NCBI GenBank assembly: GCA_943331855.1
Contig: CALQNE010000031.1
Location: 1-19,093, forward strand
From: Bordetella parapertussis
GTDB taxonomy: Bacteria; Pseudomonadota; Gammaproteobacteria; Burkholderiales; Burkholderiaceae_B
Reading direction: 5' to 3'
Length of the DNA: 19,093 bases
Shown here in pieces: positions 6,917 to 14,315 of the stretch. The position numbers were made by a program, and so were the translations under genes. The notes beneath the pieces are model-generated. The model searched no databases. It was not told where the DNA came from and saw only the letters and a list, made by a program, of their open reading frames with translations. How positions within the stretch are numbered: the first letter of the stretch is position 1; every line of letters begins with the position of its first letter.

Positions 6917-8107
6917 ATGTTCAAGAGTAACCCAGACGATGCACAAAATGTGCACGACCTTCGCGAAATGGCCAAAAAACGGCTACCGAAATGGTTATTC
7001 GAATTTGTGGATCGTGGTACTGAAGACGAAGTTGCCTTGCGCAATAACCGCGCCGCCTTTGAACGTATCAAATTAAAAACGCAGGTACTCGTGGATGTCT
7101 CAAAACGAGATCAAGGGACCACCCTGTTTGGCAAACGCCACGATATGCCGATTGGAATTGCACCCACTGGGGCTGCAGGTATGTTGTCTTATAAAGGTGA
7201 ACTTTCTTTAGCGCGCGCGGCAAAAGCGGCAAACATCCCGTTTACTTTAGCCACCGGCTCGACCACCAGCATGGAAGACGTTGCCAAACACGTAGGCGGC
7301 ACGCTATGGTTTCAGTTGTATATGTGGTCTGATGTGCGCTTGTCACACATGCTGGTTGAACGCGCTAAAAACGCAGGCTTTGAGGCCTTAGTCGTGACTG
7401 TGGATGGGCCCGTCAATACCAACCGTGAATACAATACGCGCAATGGCTTTACCGTACCGTTTCGCTACAACAGTAAAAACACACTTGATGTGTTGAAGCA
7501 CCCTGGTTGGATGCTAGGTGTACTCGGAAGATATCTACTCACGACCGGCATGCCTCGCCGTGAAAATTATCCAACCGAGCTTAAAGAGCGCTATACGCAA
7601 GTCTCTGCCGCAGAACGCAAAACAAGAAACGATTCACTCTCTTGGGATGACTTGCAAGTGTTGCGCGACATGTGGCCAGGCAAACTGATCGTGAAGGGCA
7701 TTTTGACCCCGCAAGATGCAGAGCGGGCAATCGCTAAAGGCGCCGACGGTATCGTCGTATCTAATCATGGCGGCCGAAATTTTGACAGCTCAATGGCTCC
7801 CATCGCTGTGTTACCTGGCATCGTCGATGCCGTCGGACATCGCACCACGGTGATTGTCGATAGCGGCTTTCGCCGCGGCAGCGATGTGGTCAAAGCACTG
7901 GCGCTTGGCGCCAAATTGGTCTTGGTTGGTCGCTCAACGCTTTGGGGCGCGACCGTTGCAGAAGATGTTGGTGTTGCGCGCGCGATTCAGTTTTATCGCG
8001 AAGAGATTAGCCGAACCATGGCTTATCTCGGTTGCCGCAGTGTCTCAGAGTTAAATCGAAACCTCATTGAATATACCGAGACGCCACATTTGCCACTTAG
8101 CATGTAA
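6917..8107 (+). CDS. FMN-dependent 2-hydroxyacid dehydrogenase/oxidase (lactate / mandelate dehydrogenase family)
   Basis: 396 residues, full length for the family, which oxidises L-2-hydroxyacids to 2-oxoacids on an FMN-bearing TIM barrel. It shows the N-terminal FMN loop IAPTGAAGM, FQLYMW, TVDGPV with the conserved Asp, and NREYNTRNGF. It also shows IVKGILTPQDA with the FMN Lys, the catalytic SNHGGRNFD segment (His284, Arg287) and the phosphate-binding DSGFRRGSDVVKALALGA. The substrate-carboxylate Tyr of glycolate oxidase (Tyr24) aligns with Phe30 here. The start is supported by AAGGA upstream. It is divergent from the ThDP enzyme, an arrangement reminiscent of mandelate (mdlB/mdlC) or other hydroxyacid modules, but the substrate cannot be read. 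Its stop is only 11 bp from that of the convergent glycosyltransferase gene, with no terminator between. Confidence 0.92.
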   Translation: MFKSNPDDAQNVHDLREMAKKRLPKWLFEFVDRGTEDEVALRNNRAAFERIKLKTQVLVDVSKRDQGTTLFGKRHDMPIGIAPTGAAGMLSYKGELSLARAAKAANIPFTLATGSTTSMEDVAKHVGGTLWFQLYMWSDVRLSHMLVERAKNAGFEALVVTVDGPVNTNREYNTRNGFTVPFRYNSKNTLDVLKHPGWMLGVLGRYLLTTGMPRRENYPTELKERYTQVSAAERKTRNDSLSWDDLQVLRDMWPGKLIVKGILTPQDAERAIAKGADGIVVSNHGGRNFDSSMAPIAVLPGIVDAVGHRTTVIVDSGFRRGSDVVKALALGAKLVLVGRSTLWGATVAEDVGVARAIQFYREEISRTMAYLGCRSVSELNRNLIEYTETPHLPLSM

Positions 8108-8118
8108 GCACCTGGGTA

Positions 8119-9060
8119 TCACAATAAGACTTGTTGGCAGGCTACGAACACCTGCTCGGGCGTGACATTCTTAATTTCTGTCGTGCCGTCTTGAGGTAAT
8201 ACGTCGACACTCGTCTCACGTGTCCAAAACCACTCACGATTGGTTTCGTGAAACACCCCCACATAGGGCACACCAGAAAACTGAGCTAAATGCGAAGGGC
8301 CGCAATCGTTGGCCACAACCAACTTTGCCTGCATCACTGCGTTCGCAATCTCTGGGATGGGTCGCGTCATCAAATAGACAAAATCATTACGCCCCAAACT
8401 TTGTAACCGTTGATACTCTTGGGCTTCGTCAGGACCCATGACAAAACAGAATTTGGCATCAGGCTCAAGCCTCAGTTTTAGAAGGTCTGCGAGCGCGACA
8501 TAATGCTCAATGGGCCAACGCTTGTAGTCGCCCGCGCCACCGCCAGGCATAAAAACGACATCGCCTGTTGTAGTGTCTGCACCGTTAAGAGCTTGACATT
8601 GGTCAGCCAAGGTTTGCACACATTGCCTGGCCACCGCCGCAGGATCAAAATCTTTTAAGGCCGCCAACACACGTAAGTTAGCCAGCCCCATATACTCGGC
8701 AAAATTCTTACGATGCGAATGGGTCCAAATAAAATCCGTCACCCGTCCATTTTTAAACCCGAGTCGATGTTCAGGGCGCTTGAGCATCGCGGCGATGCCG
8801 TATTTTTCACTTGCAAAATGCAAAGCGATCACAAGGTCTGCCTGTCCATCCATCACCCGATACACTTCGGGCAGACTATCGGCCTGGGTAAAGTCGTCTA
8901 CCCACGGCAAGTTCAGATAATGTTTGCCAACAGCATCTTGTGCCACGACACGCACGTGGCACTGGGGCCAGAATTGTTTAATTTGATAAAGCAGCGGATA
9001 GGACACAATTTGCGTTCCTAAAAACTGCATGCTGCGGATAAAGACAATAACTTTTTTCAC
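8119..9060 (-). CDS. GT9-family glycosyltransferase (ADP-heptose:LPS heptosyltransferase-like)
   Basis: 313 residues from the chosen GTG. The N-terminal VIVFIRSMQFLGTQIV strand-loop, the mid-protein MPGGGAGDYKRWP segment and the C-terminal ANDCGPSHLAQ motif are hallmarks of GT9 heptosyltransferases, which transfer heptose from ADP-heptose to the lipopolysaccharide core at the inner face of the cytoplasmic membrane. The exact acceptor is unknown. The frame extends upstream to 9150, but the extra 30 residues lie inside feoB and look nothing like the family. The GTG at 9060 overlaps the feoB TGA (GTGA), giving translational coupling. Being third in a feoA-feoB operon is an unusual place for such an enzyme. 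Confidence 0.85.
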   Translation of the reverse strand: MKKVIVFIRSMQFLGTQIVSYPLLYQIKQFWPQCHVRVVAQDAVGKHYLNLPWVDDFTQADSLPEVYRVMDGQADLVIALHFASEKYGIAAMLKRPEHRLGFKNGRVTDFIWTHSHRKNFAEYMGLANLRVLAALKDFDPAAVARQCVQTLADQCQALNGADTTTGDVVFMPGGGAGDYKRWPIEHYVALADLLKLRLEPDAKFCFVMGPDEAQEYQRLQSLGRNDFVYLMTRPIPEIANAVMQAKLVVANDCGPSHLAQFSGVPYVGVFHETNREWFWTRETSVDVLPQDGTTEIKNVTPEQVFVACQQVLL

Positions 9061-10940
9061 AATACGGTTAAAGCAATGCGATAGGTGATAAACGCGGCAA
9101 GATATGCCAATACAAACAGATAAGTTGTTGCAATCAGTGGGATCGTCCAACCACCACTTTCACGCTTTAATGTCGCGAGCGTTGAAAGACATTGGGGCGC
9201 AAACACATACCACGCAAGCATCGACAAGGCCGTCGGTAGGCTCCACTGCTGCGCCAGAATTGGCCCAAGGGTATCTGCCGCCGCGGGTCCCGTCGCTGAA
9301 AGAGCATACACCGTGCCTAAGGCGCTAATTGCGACTTCACGCGCAGCCATGCCCGGAATCAACGCGATCGAGATCTGCCAATTAAAACCAATGGGCGCCA
9401 ACACCACAGCCAACGCGTGGCCCAACATGCCTGCAACGCTGTATTCAATGGCTGGATTGAGCGCACCTTCAGGTGCACCCGGAAAGCTCGCCAGAAACCA
9501 CAAGGCAATTGTCAAAATCATAATGACACCACCGACACGACGCATAAACAATTGTGCGCGATGTAAGAGCCCCAGCAAAATATTTCGCAGCAACGGCCGA
9601 CGGTACGTGGGAAGCTCCATCATCAACGGACGCACCTGATGGCCCGCCCGCGTGACTTTTTTTAAGAACCAGGCAACCGCCATCGCACCCAAAATTCCGG
9701 CCAGATACAACGCAAACATCACGAGGCCTTGTAGTTGCAAAAATCCGCCAATCGTTTGTTGAGGAATAAACGCCGCAATCAATAGGGCATAAATGGGCAA
9801 ACGCGCCGAACACGTCATGAGCGGTGCAATCAACATGGTCACTACTCGATCACGCGCATTCGGGATGGTGCGCACCGCGATGATGCCGGGTATCGCGCAT
9901 GCAAAGCTGGACAACAACGGAATAAACGAACGGCCCGACAACCCAACGGAGCCCATGAGCCGATCAAGCAGATACGCTGCACGAGGCAAATATCCCGACT
10001 CTTCAAGAATCAAAATAAAACCAAACAGGATCAATATCTGTGGCAAGAACACCAGTACAGCGCCTGCGCCAGCAATGATGCCATCCACAAGCAAACTACG
10101 TAGCCAACCGGCGGGCAATGACTGAACAAGCACTTCTGAAAACCACGTCGTGCCTTCTTTAATCCACTCCATCGGCACTGCAGCCCAGCTAAACATTGCC
10201 TGAAAGATCAGAAACAACAACACAAACAGAAAAATTGGACCCAGAATCGAATGCAACAGTAGGCGATCGATCTGTGCCGTCGTCTCGTCTGGTGCAATGC
10301 GATCTAAATCGAGTGCTCTTAAAATTGTTTGAACGCGTTCGTGATCTAACTGCACGCTTTCTTCTGCAGCAGGCACTGCGCTAGGCTGCTCACCCACGCT
10401 CCAAATTGCACGCTCATCAAAAAGCGCACGCAACGCTTGATCGCCTAGCGCGTCGATCGCAACGGTCGATACCACTGGGATCCCTAAACTCAGCGAAAGT
10501 CGCGCCTCATCAATCTGAATCCCGCGCGCACGCGCTTCGTCAGACATGTTCAGTGCAACCACACAGGGCAAGTTCAGCCGTTGCACCGCCAACACCAGCC
10601 TTAGGCTGCGACGCAGGTTGGTGGCGTCAACAACACACACAACCAGGTCAGGGCGCTTTTCGCCTACAGCGCGCCCGGCCAGCACGTCGCAGGTGACCCG
10701 TTCGTCAAGCGAACGCGGGTACAAGCTGTAGGTGCCCGGCAGATCAAGAATACGCAGTGTTTTTCCGGCAGGCGTTAATAAGCGCCCCTCGATGCGATCA
10801 ACAGTGACGCCCGCGTAATTCGCAACTTTTTGACGACTACCCGTCAAACGATTGAACAAGGCGGTCTTGCCGCAATTTGGATTACCCACCAACGCGACGA
10901 GCGGTCCAGTGGGATGCACATGAACAGTGGCTTCATGCAT
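9057..10940 (-). CDS. feoB: Ferrous iron transporter FeoB
   Basis: 627 residues. The N-terminal G-protein domain has G1 GNPNCGKT (19-26), G3 DLPGTYSL and G4 NMSDE. It is followed by a membrane domain with two Gate regions, including SSFACAIPGIIA (conserved Cys-X-X-Pro) and GMAAREVAISALGT. It imports Fe2+ across the inner membrane. It is shorter than the E. coli protein and lacks the long C-terminal extension; no feoC is seen. The G1 loop ends KTA rather than the usual KTT. Its ATG overlaps the end of feoA by 8 bp, and its stop overlaps the glycosyltransferase start. The gene is probably Fur controlled through the feoA upstream site. Confidence 0.97.
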   Translation of the reverse strand: MHEATVHVHPTGPLVALVGNPNCGKTALFNRLTGSRQKVANYAGVTVDRIEGRLLTPAGKTLRILDLPGTYSLYPRSLDERVTCDVLAGRAVGEKRPDLVVCVVDATNLRRSLRLVLAVQRLNLPCVVALNMSDEARARGIQIDEARLSLSLGIPVVSTVAIDALGDQALRALFDERAIWSVGEQPSAVPAAEESVQLDHERVQTILRALDLDRIAPDETTAQIDRLLLHSILGPIFLFVLLFLIFQAMFSWAAVPMEWIKEGTTWFSEVLVQSLPAGWLRSLLVDGIIAGAGAVLVFLPQILILFGFILILEESGYLPRAAYLLDRLMGSVGLSGRSFIPLLSSFACAIPGIIAVRTIPNARDRVVTMLIAPLMTCSARLPIYALLIAAFIPQQTIGGFLQLQGLVMFALYLAGILGAMAVAWFLKKVTRAGHQVRPLMMELPTYRRPLLRNILLGLLHRAQLFMRRVGGVIMILTIALWFLASFPGAPEGALNPAIEYSVAGMLGHALAVVLAPIGFNWQISIALIPGMAAREVAISALGTVYALSATGPAAADTLGPILAQQWSLPTALSMLAWYVFAPQCLSTLATLKRESGGWTIPLIATTYLFVLAYLAAFITYRIALTVL

Positions 10941-11202
10941 GGGCGATATTTAGCGCGTCATCGGCTTCAGGGCGCACATGAACCAAGGCGGCTTCAGCAG
11001 CGCGCAAGGCAAACGTCGACATCCCAATGCGCACAACCAGAGGGTCGGCCCCGGGCATTAAACGCCTGAGCACCATCACCTGCTCACCAGCAAAAAATCC
11101 CAACTCATTTAATTGTCGATCACAATCAGGCATCTGCTCGCTTGAGCAAACCGCCGTGATGCGATAAGACTGACCAACCTGAGCGGTGTGAAGGGGCTGC
11201 AT
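10933..11202 (-). CDS. feoA: Ferrous iron transport accessory protein FeoA
   Basis: 89 residues from the ATG at 11202, a small SH3-like FeoA domain: an early VGQSYRITAV strand, RQLNELGFFAGEQVMVLRR in the middle, and a C-terminal VRIGMSTFALRAAEAALVHV. FeoA binds FeoB at the cytoplasmic face and supports Fe2+ uptake. The frame is open upstream to 11397, but that part is low-complexity basic sequence unlike FeoA, so I chose the start just before the domain; its ribosome-binding site is weak. Its TGA lies inside the start of feoB (8-bp overlap), as is usual for feoAB operons. Confidence 0.93.
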   Translation of the reverse strand: MQPLHTAQVGQSYRITAVCSSEQMPDCDRQLNELGFFAGEQVMVLRRLMPGADPLVVRIGMSTFALRAAEAALVHVRPEADDALNIAHA

Positions 11203-11224
11203 GGTTTTGTTTAAACCCGCTAGA

Positions 11225-11239
11225 TGCGAATTATTCTTA
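11225..11239. promoter_or_regulatory. Candidate Fur box upstream of feoA
   Basis: TGCGAATTATTCTTA is a 7-1-7 imperfect palindrome (5 of 7 symmetric pairs) and matches the Fur consensus TGATAATnATTATCA at 10 of 14 defined positions. It lies 22 bp before the feoA start and just downstream of the proposed -10, where Fe-Fur would block transcription. Confidence 0.5.
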
Positions 11240-11245
11240 CCTTTG

Positions 11246-11254
11246 ATCATAGCA
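11246..11254 (-). promoter_or_regulatory. Candidate extended -10 promoter of feoAB
   Basis: On the minus strand TGC is followed directly by TATGAT (5 of 6 to TATAAT). The transcription start would fall in or next to the Fur-like palindrome. No good -35 is visible at normal spacing, which extended -10 promoters can tolerate. Confidence 0.35.
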
Positions 11255-11340
11255 GCAGTTTCAAAGGCCAATCGACGCCCAACACGGCGAGCGGGGCGAA
11301 ACGCCTTGATCTTCGTCACGCAACGCGCTTTAATCTTCGC

Positions 11341-12768
11341 ATGAAGACACCCCCGATTGCCACTGCGCTGCTTGAGACCATTTGGGCTGCTGCACAAGGA
11401 AACCCCTCGCTCCTTGCGCGCCTCCGCTTTAACAACGAAGGCGAATTACCGTCCGTTTACGCTGTCACCGATCTCGCCGCAGCCTCAATGGGTGCTGCAG
11501 GACTCGCCCTCGCGCAGTTAATCGATGCGATCACGCGCCTTAACCCAGCCACAACCAGCAACAACAATGGCGCACCGACCACCGTGACCGTCGATCGCCG
11601 CTTGGCTTCGTCTTGGTTTGGGTATTCATTGCGACCCGAAGGCTGGACTCCGCCTTCGTCTGATGACTTTGTGATGGGCGACTATCAAACAACAGATGGC
11701 TGGATCCGACTGCATACCAATGCGCCACACCATCGCGCGGCCGCCCTGCGTGCACTTAAGCTGAGTACATCATCAACGCGCACCGAGATTGTCGCGGCAG
11801 TTGCAGGTTGGCCTGCTGACGCGCTTGAAGCAGCCGTCTTAGCCCAAAACGGCTGCGCAGCCACCATGCGTTCGTGGCAAGCCTGGCAAGCACACCCTCA
11901 AGGTCAAGCGGTTTTAAGCGAACCCCTGCTGCACTGGCAAGAGGGTGCGGTCATTGATACGCCCGCTTGGGCCTTTAACTCAGCAAGACCGTTGCAAGGG
12001 CTTAAGGTGCTAGACATGACACGCGTCTTGGCCGGGCCCTCTGCTACCAGAATGTTAGCGGGCTTGGGCGCAGAGGTCTTACGTGTTGATCCACCTTGGT
12101 GGGATGAGCCCACCCTTGCGCCAGAAACGACCCTCGGCAAGCGGTGCACACGCCTCGACTTACGCGAGCCTGCCCAGCGCGAACAATGGATCCACTTACT
12201 GCGTCAGGCCGACATCTTTGTACACGGCTATCGCAGCGACGCACTGTCGGCGCTTGGCCTGGATGCCATGCAACGACAAAAAATCCGGGCAGGCCTGATC
12301 GATGTCTCGCTGGATGCCTATGGTTTTACCGGCCCGTGGAAGCATCGTCGCGGTTTCGACAGCTTGGTACAGATGAGCATGGGGATTGCAGAGGCCGGGC
12401 AACGACTCACGCAGGCCAACAAACCAACACCTCTGCCGGTGCAGGCGCTCGACCACGCTACGGGTTACCTTTTAGCCACGGCAGTGCTGCGCGGGCTTGA
12501 AACCCGCCTGAAGACCCGTCGCGGCAGCATTGCCCGTGCTTCGCTCGCGCGCACCGGTGCGCTATTGATGAATACACTGAAACCAGGCGGACAACTGGGC
12601 GAGCCCTTAGCACCAGAGACGGCAGCAGATCTAGCGCCCACCCTTGAACAAACCTATTGGGGCCCCGCTCGACGATTGCATTGGCCTGTTGAAGTGACGG
12701 GTGTCACCATGCAGTGGGATCAACCCGCCGGGCCATTAGGTAGCAGCGAGGCGACCTGGCGTCACTGA
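11341..12768 (+). CDS. CaiB/BaiF-type (family III) CoA-transferase
   Basis: 475 residues. The core from about residue 220 has LKVLDMTRVLAGPSATRMLAGLGAEVLRVD, the signature start of family III CoA-transferases. ADIFVHGYR and a GFDSLVQ segment follow, whose Asp340 matches the catalytic Asp that carries the acyl-CoA anhydride intermediate. The N-terminal about 200 residues form a divergent extra region with a second partial copy of the fold (PEGWTPPSSDDFVMGDYQ and the segment around WIRLHTN). The enzyme moves CoA between carboxylic acids; the pair of acids is not predictable. The ATG at 11341 was preferred over one at 11224, which would add 39 atypical residues and run through the Fur-like site. 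The 3' end overlaps the convergent ABC transporter gene by 7 bp. Confidence 0.85.
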   Translation: MKTPPIATALLETIWAAAQGNPSLLARLRFNNEGELPSVYAVTDLAAASMGAAGLALAQLIDAITRLNPATTSNNNGAPTTVTVDRRLASSWFGYSLRPEGWTPPSSDDFVMGDYQTTDGWIRLHTNAPHHRAAALRALKLSTSSTRTEIVAAVAGWPADALEAAVLAQNGCAATMRSWQAWQAHPQGQAVLSEPLLHWQEGAVIDTPAWAFNSARPLQGLKVLDMTRVLAGPSATRMLAGLGAEVLRVDPPWWDEPTLAPETTLGKRCTRLDLREPAQREQWIHLLRQADIFVHGYRSDALSALGLDAMQRQKIRAGLIDVSLDAYGFTGPWKHRRGFDSLVQMSMGIAEAGQRLTQANKPTPLPVQALDHATGYLLATAVLRGLETRLKTRRGSIARASLARTGALLMNTLKPGGQLGEPLAPETAADLAPTLEQTYWGPARRLHWPVEVTGVTMQWDQPAGPLGSSEATWRH

Positions 12769-14315
12769 TGTTTAAAGCGATTGCTGCGGCGTTCGAACCA
12801 GAAAAAAACATACTGCATCATTAATGCCAGGGCGGCCGAAGGAATTGCACCCGCCAAGAGTAGCGAGGTGTTGTTTAAAGCAAGACCTTGTGCAATTCGC
12901 TCTCCAAACCCGCCCGCACCGACAAACGCTGCAATCGTCGCGGTACCAACACTTAACACGGCCGAAACCTTAACACCACTCAAAATCATCGTGCGTGCCA
13001 ACGGCAATTCAATGAGCCAAAGTCGATCTTGCTCACTTAATCCTAGCGCGGTCGCTGCCTGTCGCATTGACGCTGGGATTTCAGTGAGCCCCGTATGGGT
13101 GCTTTGTATGATCGGTAATAACGCATACAGAAATAAAGCCACAATTGCTGGAACGGTGCCGATGACACCAAATAAAGAAATTAAAAACGCCAACAAGGCG
13201 AGAGAAGGAATCGTTTGGATCACGCCAGCCAAGGACAAGACCATTTGCCCCGCGCGCGGTCGGTAAAAACTCAAAATACCCAAGGGCAGTCCAACGACGA
13301 TGGCCAGGGTTAACGACACCATCACCAACACCATATGCTGCAACGCTAAGCGCCAAAAATCAGTGCCAATGAGCGCGCTCAAAAATGACTGTTGACTTAG
13401 CAGGCGGTCTGTCTGAGCGTCACTGTTGTTGGCGAGCGTGGTATTTTTTTCGCCAGTACCCTGTTGTCGTAAAAACGTATGGGCAACTGCAGAAAACGTT
13501 TTTCCATCTATCTCAACTTGCGTATTCAACTCGCGCATTGTCTGTTGAGAAATTTTATTTTCGAGCGCAGTAATGGTCGGCCACGATGCTGCAAATTTGG
13601 TAGGTACGTCTGCGCGATATAACAACAGGGCATCGTAGGTTGGAAAAAACTTTTTATCATCTTGCAACACACTTAAGCCATAGCGCGTCAATTTCGAGTC
13701 TGTGCCATAGGCATCAACGACATCGATTTGCCGCGCGGCAATGGCCTCGTAGGCTAGCCCGTGATCCAAGCCTCTGGGGGAAAGCTTTTCAAGCTGATAG
13801 AATTTTGATAACCCTTTCCAGCCATCGCTGCGCCCAATAAACTCGTGCGACAAGCCCAACACTAAGCCAGGATGTTTTGCCAAATCCGCAATCGTGCGAA
13901 GTTGTAACCGATCAGCCAAGTCGCGGCGCACGGCCAGCACGTATGAATTATCAAAACCTAGCAGCACACCGGCGGCAAGCCCCAGCGGTAAGAGGCGTTC
14001 GTTGATCTGGGCAAGCGTTAACGCTTGCTCGGTTTTCAAAATCTCGCGCGTGATCGTGCCTGTGTATTCAGGGTAGAGATCAATTTCGCCACTGGTTAAC
14101 GCAGACAACAAAATGCCTGTGTTTCCTAAACCCGATTTCAATACGACACGGTGATGTCCTGCCATACTGACCGCTTGGCTGACAATTTCGCCGAGGATGT
14201 ACGATTCAGTGAAGCGTTTAGAACCGACGACAAGCGGTTGCGCAGCAGCAGATTGAGCCAAAGCAAAAAAAACAGCCCAACTCAACCCCTGCAACCAACC
14301 GCGCAGCGTGGTCAT
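12762..14315 (-). CDS. ABC transporter substrate-binding/permease fusion, OpuBC/EgtU-type (quaternary amine or ergothioneine class)
   Basis: 517 residues. A signal peptide (likely cleaved after AAA at residue 25) precedes a periplasmic binding domain of the osmoprotectant class: GSKRFTESYILGE near 31-43, LYPEYTGT, DNSYVLAVRRD and DAYGTDSKL. From about 318 to the C terminus is a permease domain with about five membrane helices and an EAA-type loop (QAATALGLSEQD). The order binding domain then permease is the reverse of EgtU and OpuFB-type fusions. The class binds trimethylammonium compounds (betaine, choline, carnitine, ergothioneine). Its ATG shares one base with the senC stop (TAATG), so it is co-translated with selenoneine genes. 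Import of selenoneine, ergothioneine or hercynine is therefore my preferred inference, and generic betaine uptake is the alternative. No ATPase gene is adjacent. Confidence 0.9.
   Translation of the reverse strand: MTTLRGWLQGLSWAVFFALAQSAAAQPLVVGSKRFTESYILGEIVSQAVSMAGHHRVVLKSGLGNTGILLSALTSGEIDLYPEYTGTITREILKTEQALTLAQINERLLPLGLAAGVLLGFDNSYVLAVRRDLADRLQLRTIADLAKHPGLVLGLSHEFIGRSDGWKGLSKFYQLEKLSPRGLDHGLAYEAIAARQIDVVDAYGTDSKLTRYGLSVLQDDKKFFPTYDALLLYRADVPTKFAASWPTITALENKISQQTMRELNTQVEIDGKTFSAVAHTFLRQQGTGEKNTTLANNSDAQTDRLLSQQSFLSALIGTDFWRLALQHMVLVMVSLTLAIVVGLPLGILSFYRPRAGQMVLSLAGVIQTIPSLALLAFLISLFGVIGTVPAIVALFLYALLPIIQSTHTGLTEIPASMRQAATALGLSEQDRLWLIELPLARTMILSGVKVSAVLSVGTATIAAFVGAGGFGERIAQGLALNNTSLLLAGAIPSAALALMMQYVFFWFERRSNRFKHQ

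Noticed and set aside
9061..9150. N-terminal extension of the GT9 glycosyltransferase inside feoB
   Set aside because: The added residues are not glycosyltransferase-like. The GTG at 9060 overlaps the feoB stop and begins exactly at the first strand of the fold.
9313..10125. Several open frames antisense to feoB (9313-9639, 9793-10125) and a shifted same-strand frame (9469-9813)
   Set aside because: They have no family resemblance and lie wholly inside a well-supported feoB. They are shadows of its codon composition.
11224..11340. Alternative earlier ATG for the CoA-transferase
   Set aside because: It would place the start on the Fur-like palindrome and add 39 residues unlike the family. 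The ATG at 11341 begins the plausible domain.
11203..11397. Upstream extension of feoA
   Set aside because: It is a basic, non-conserved stretch that would cover the Fur-like site, and FeoA proteins are normally about 75-90 residues.
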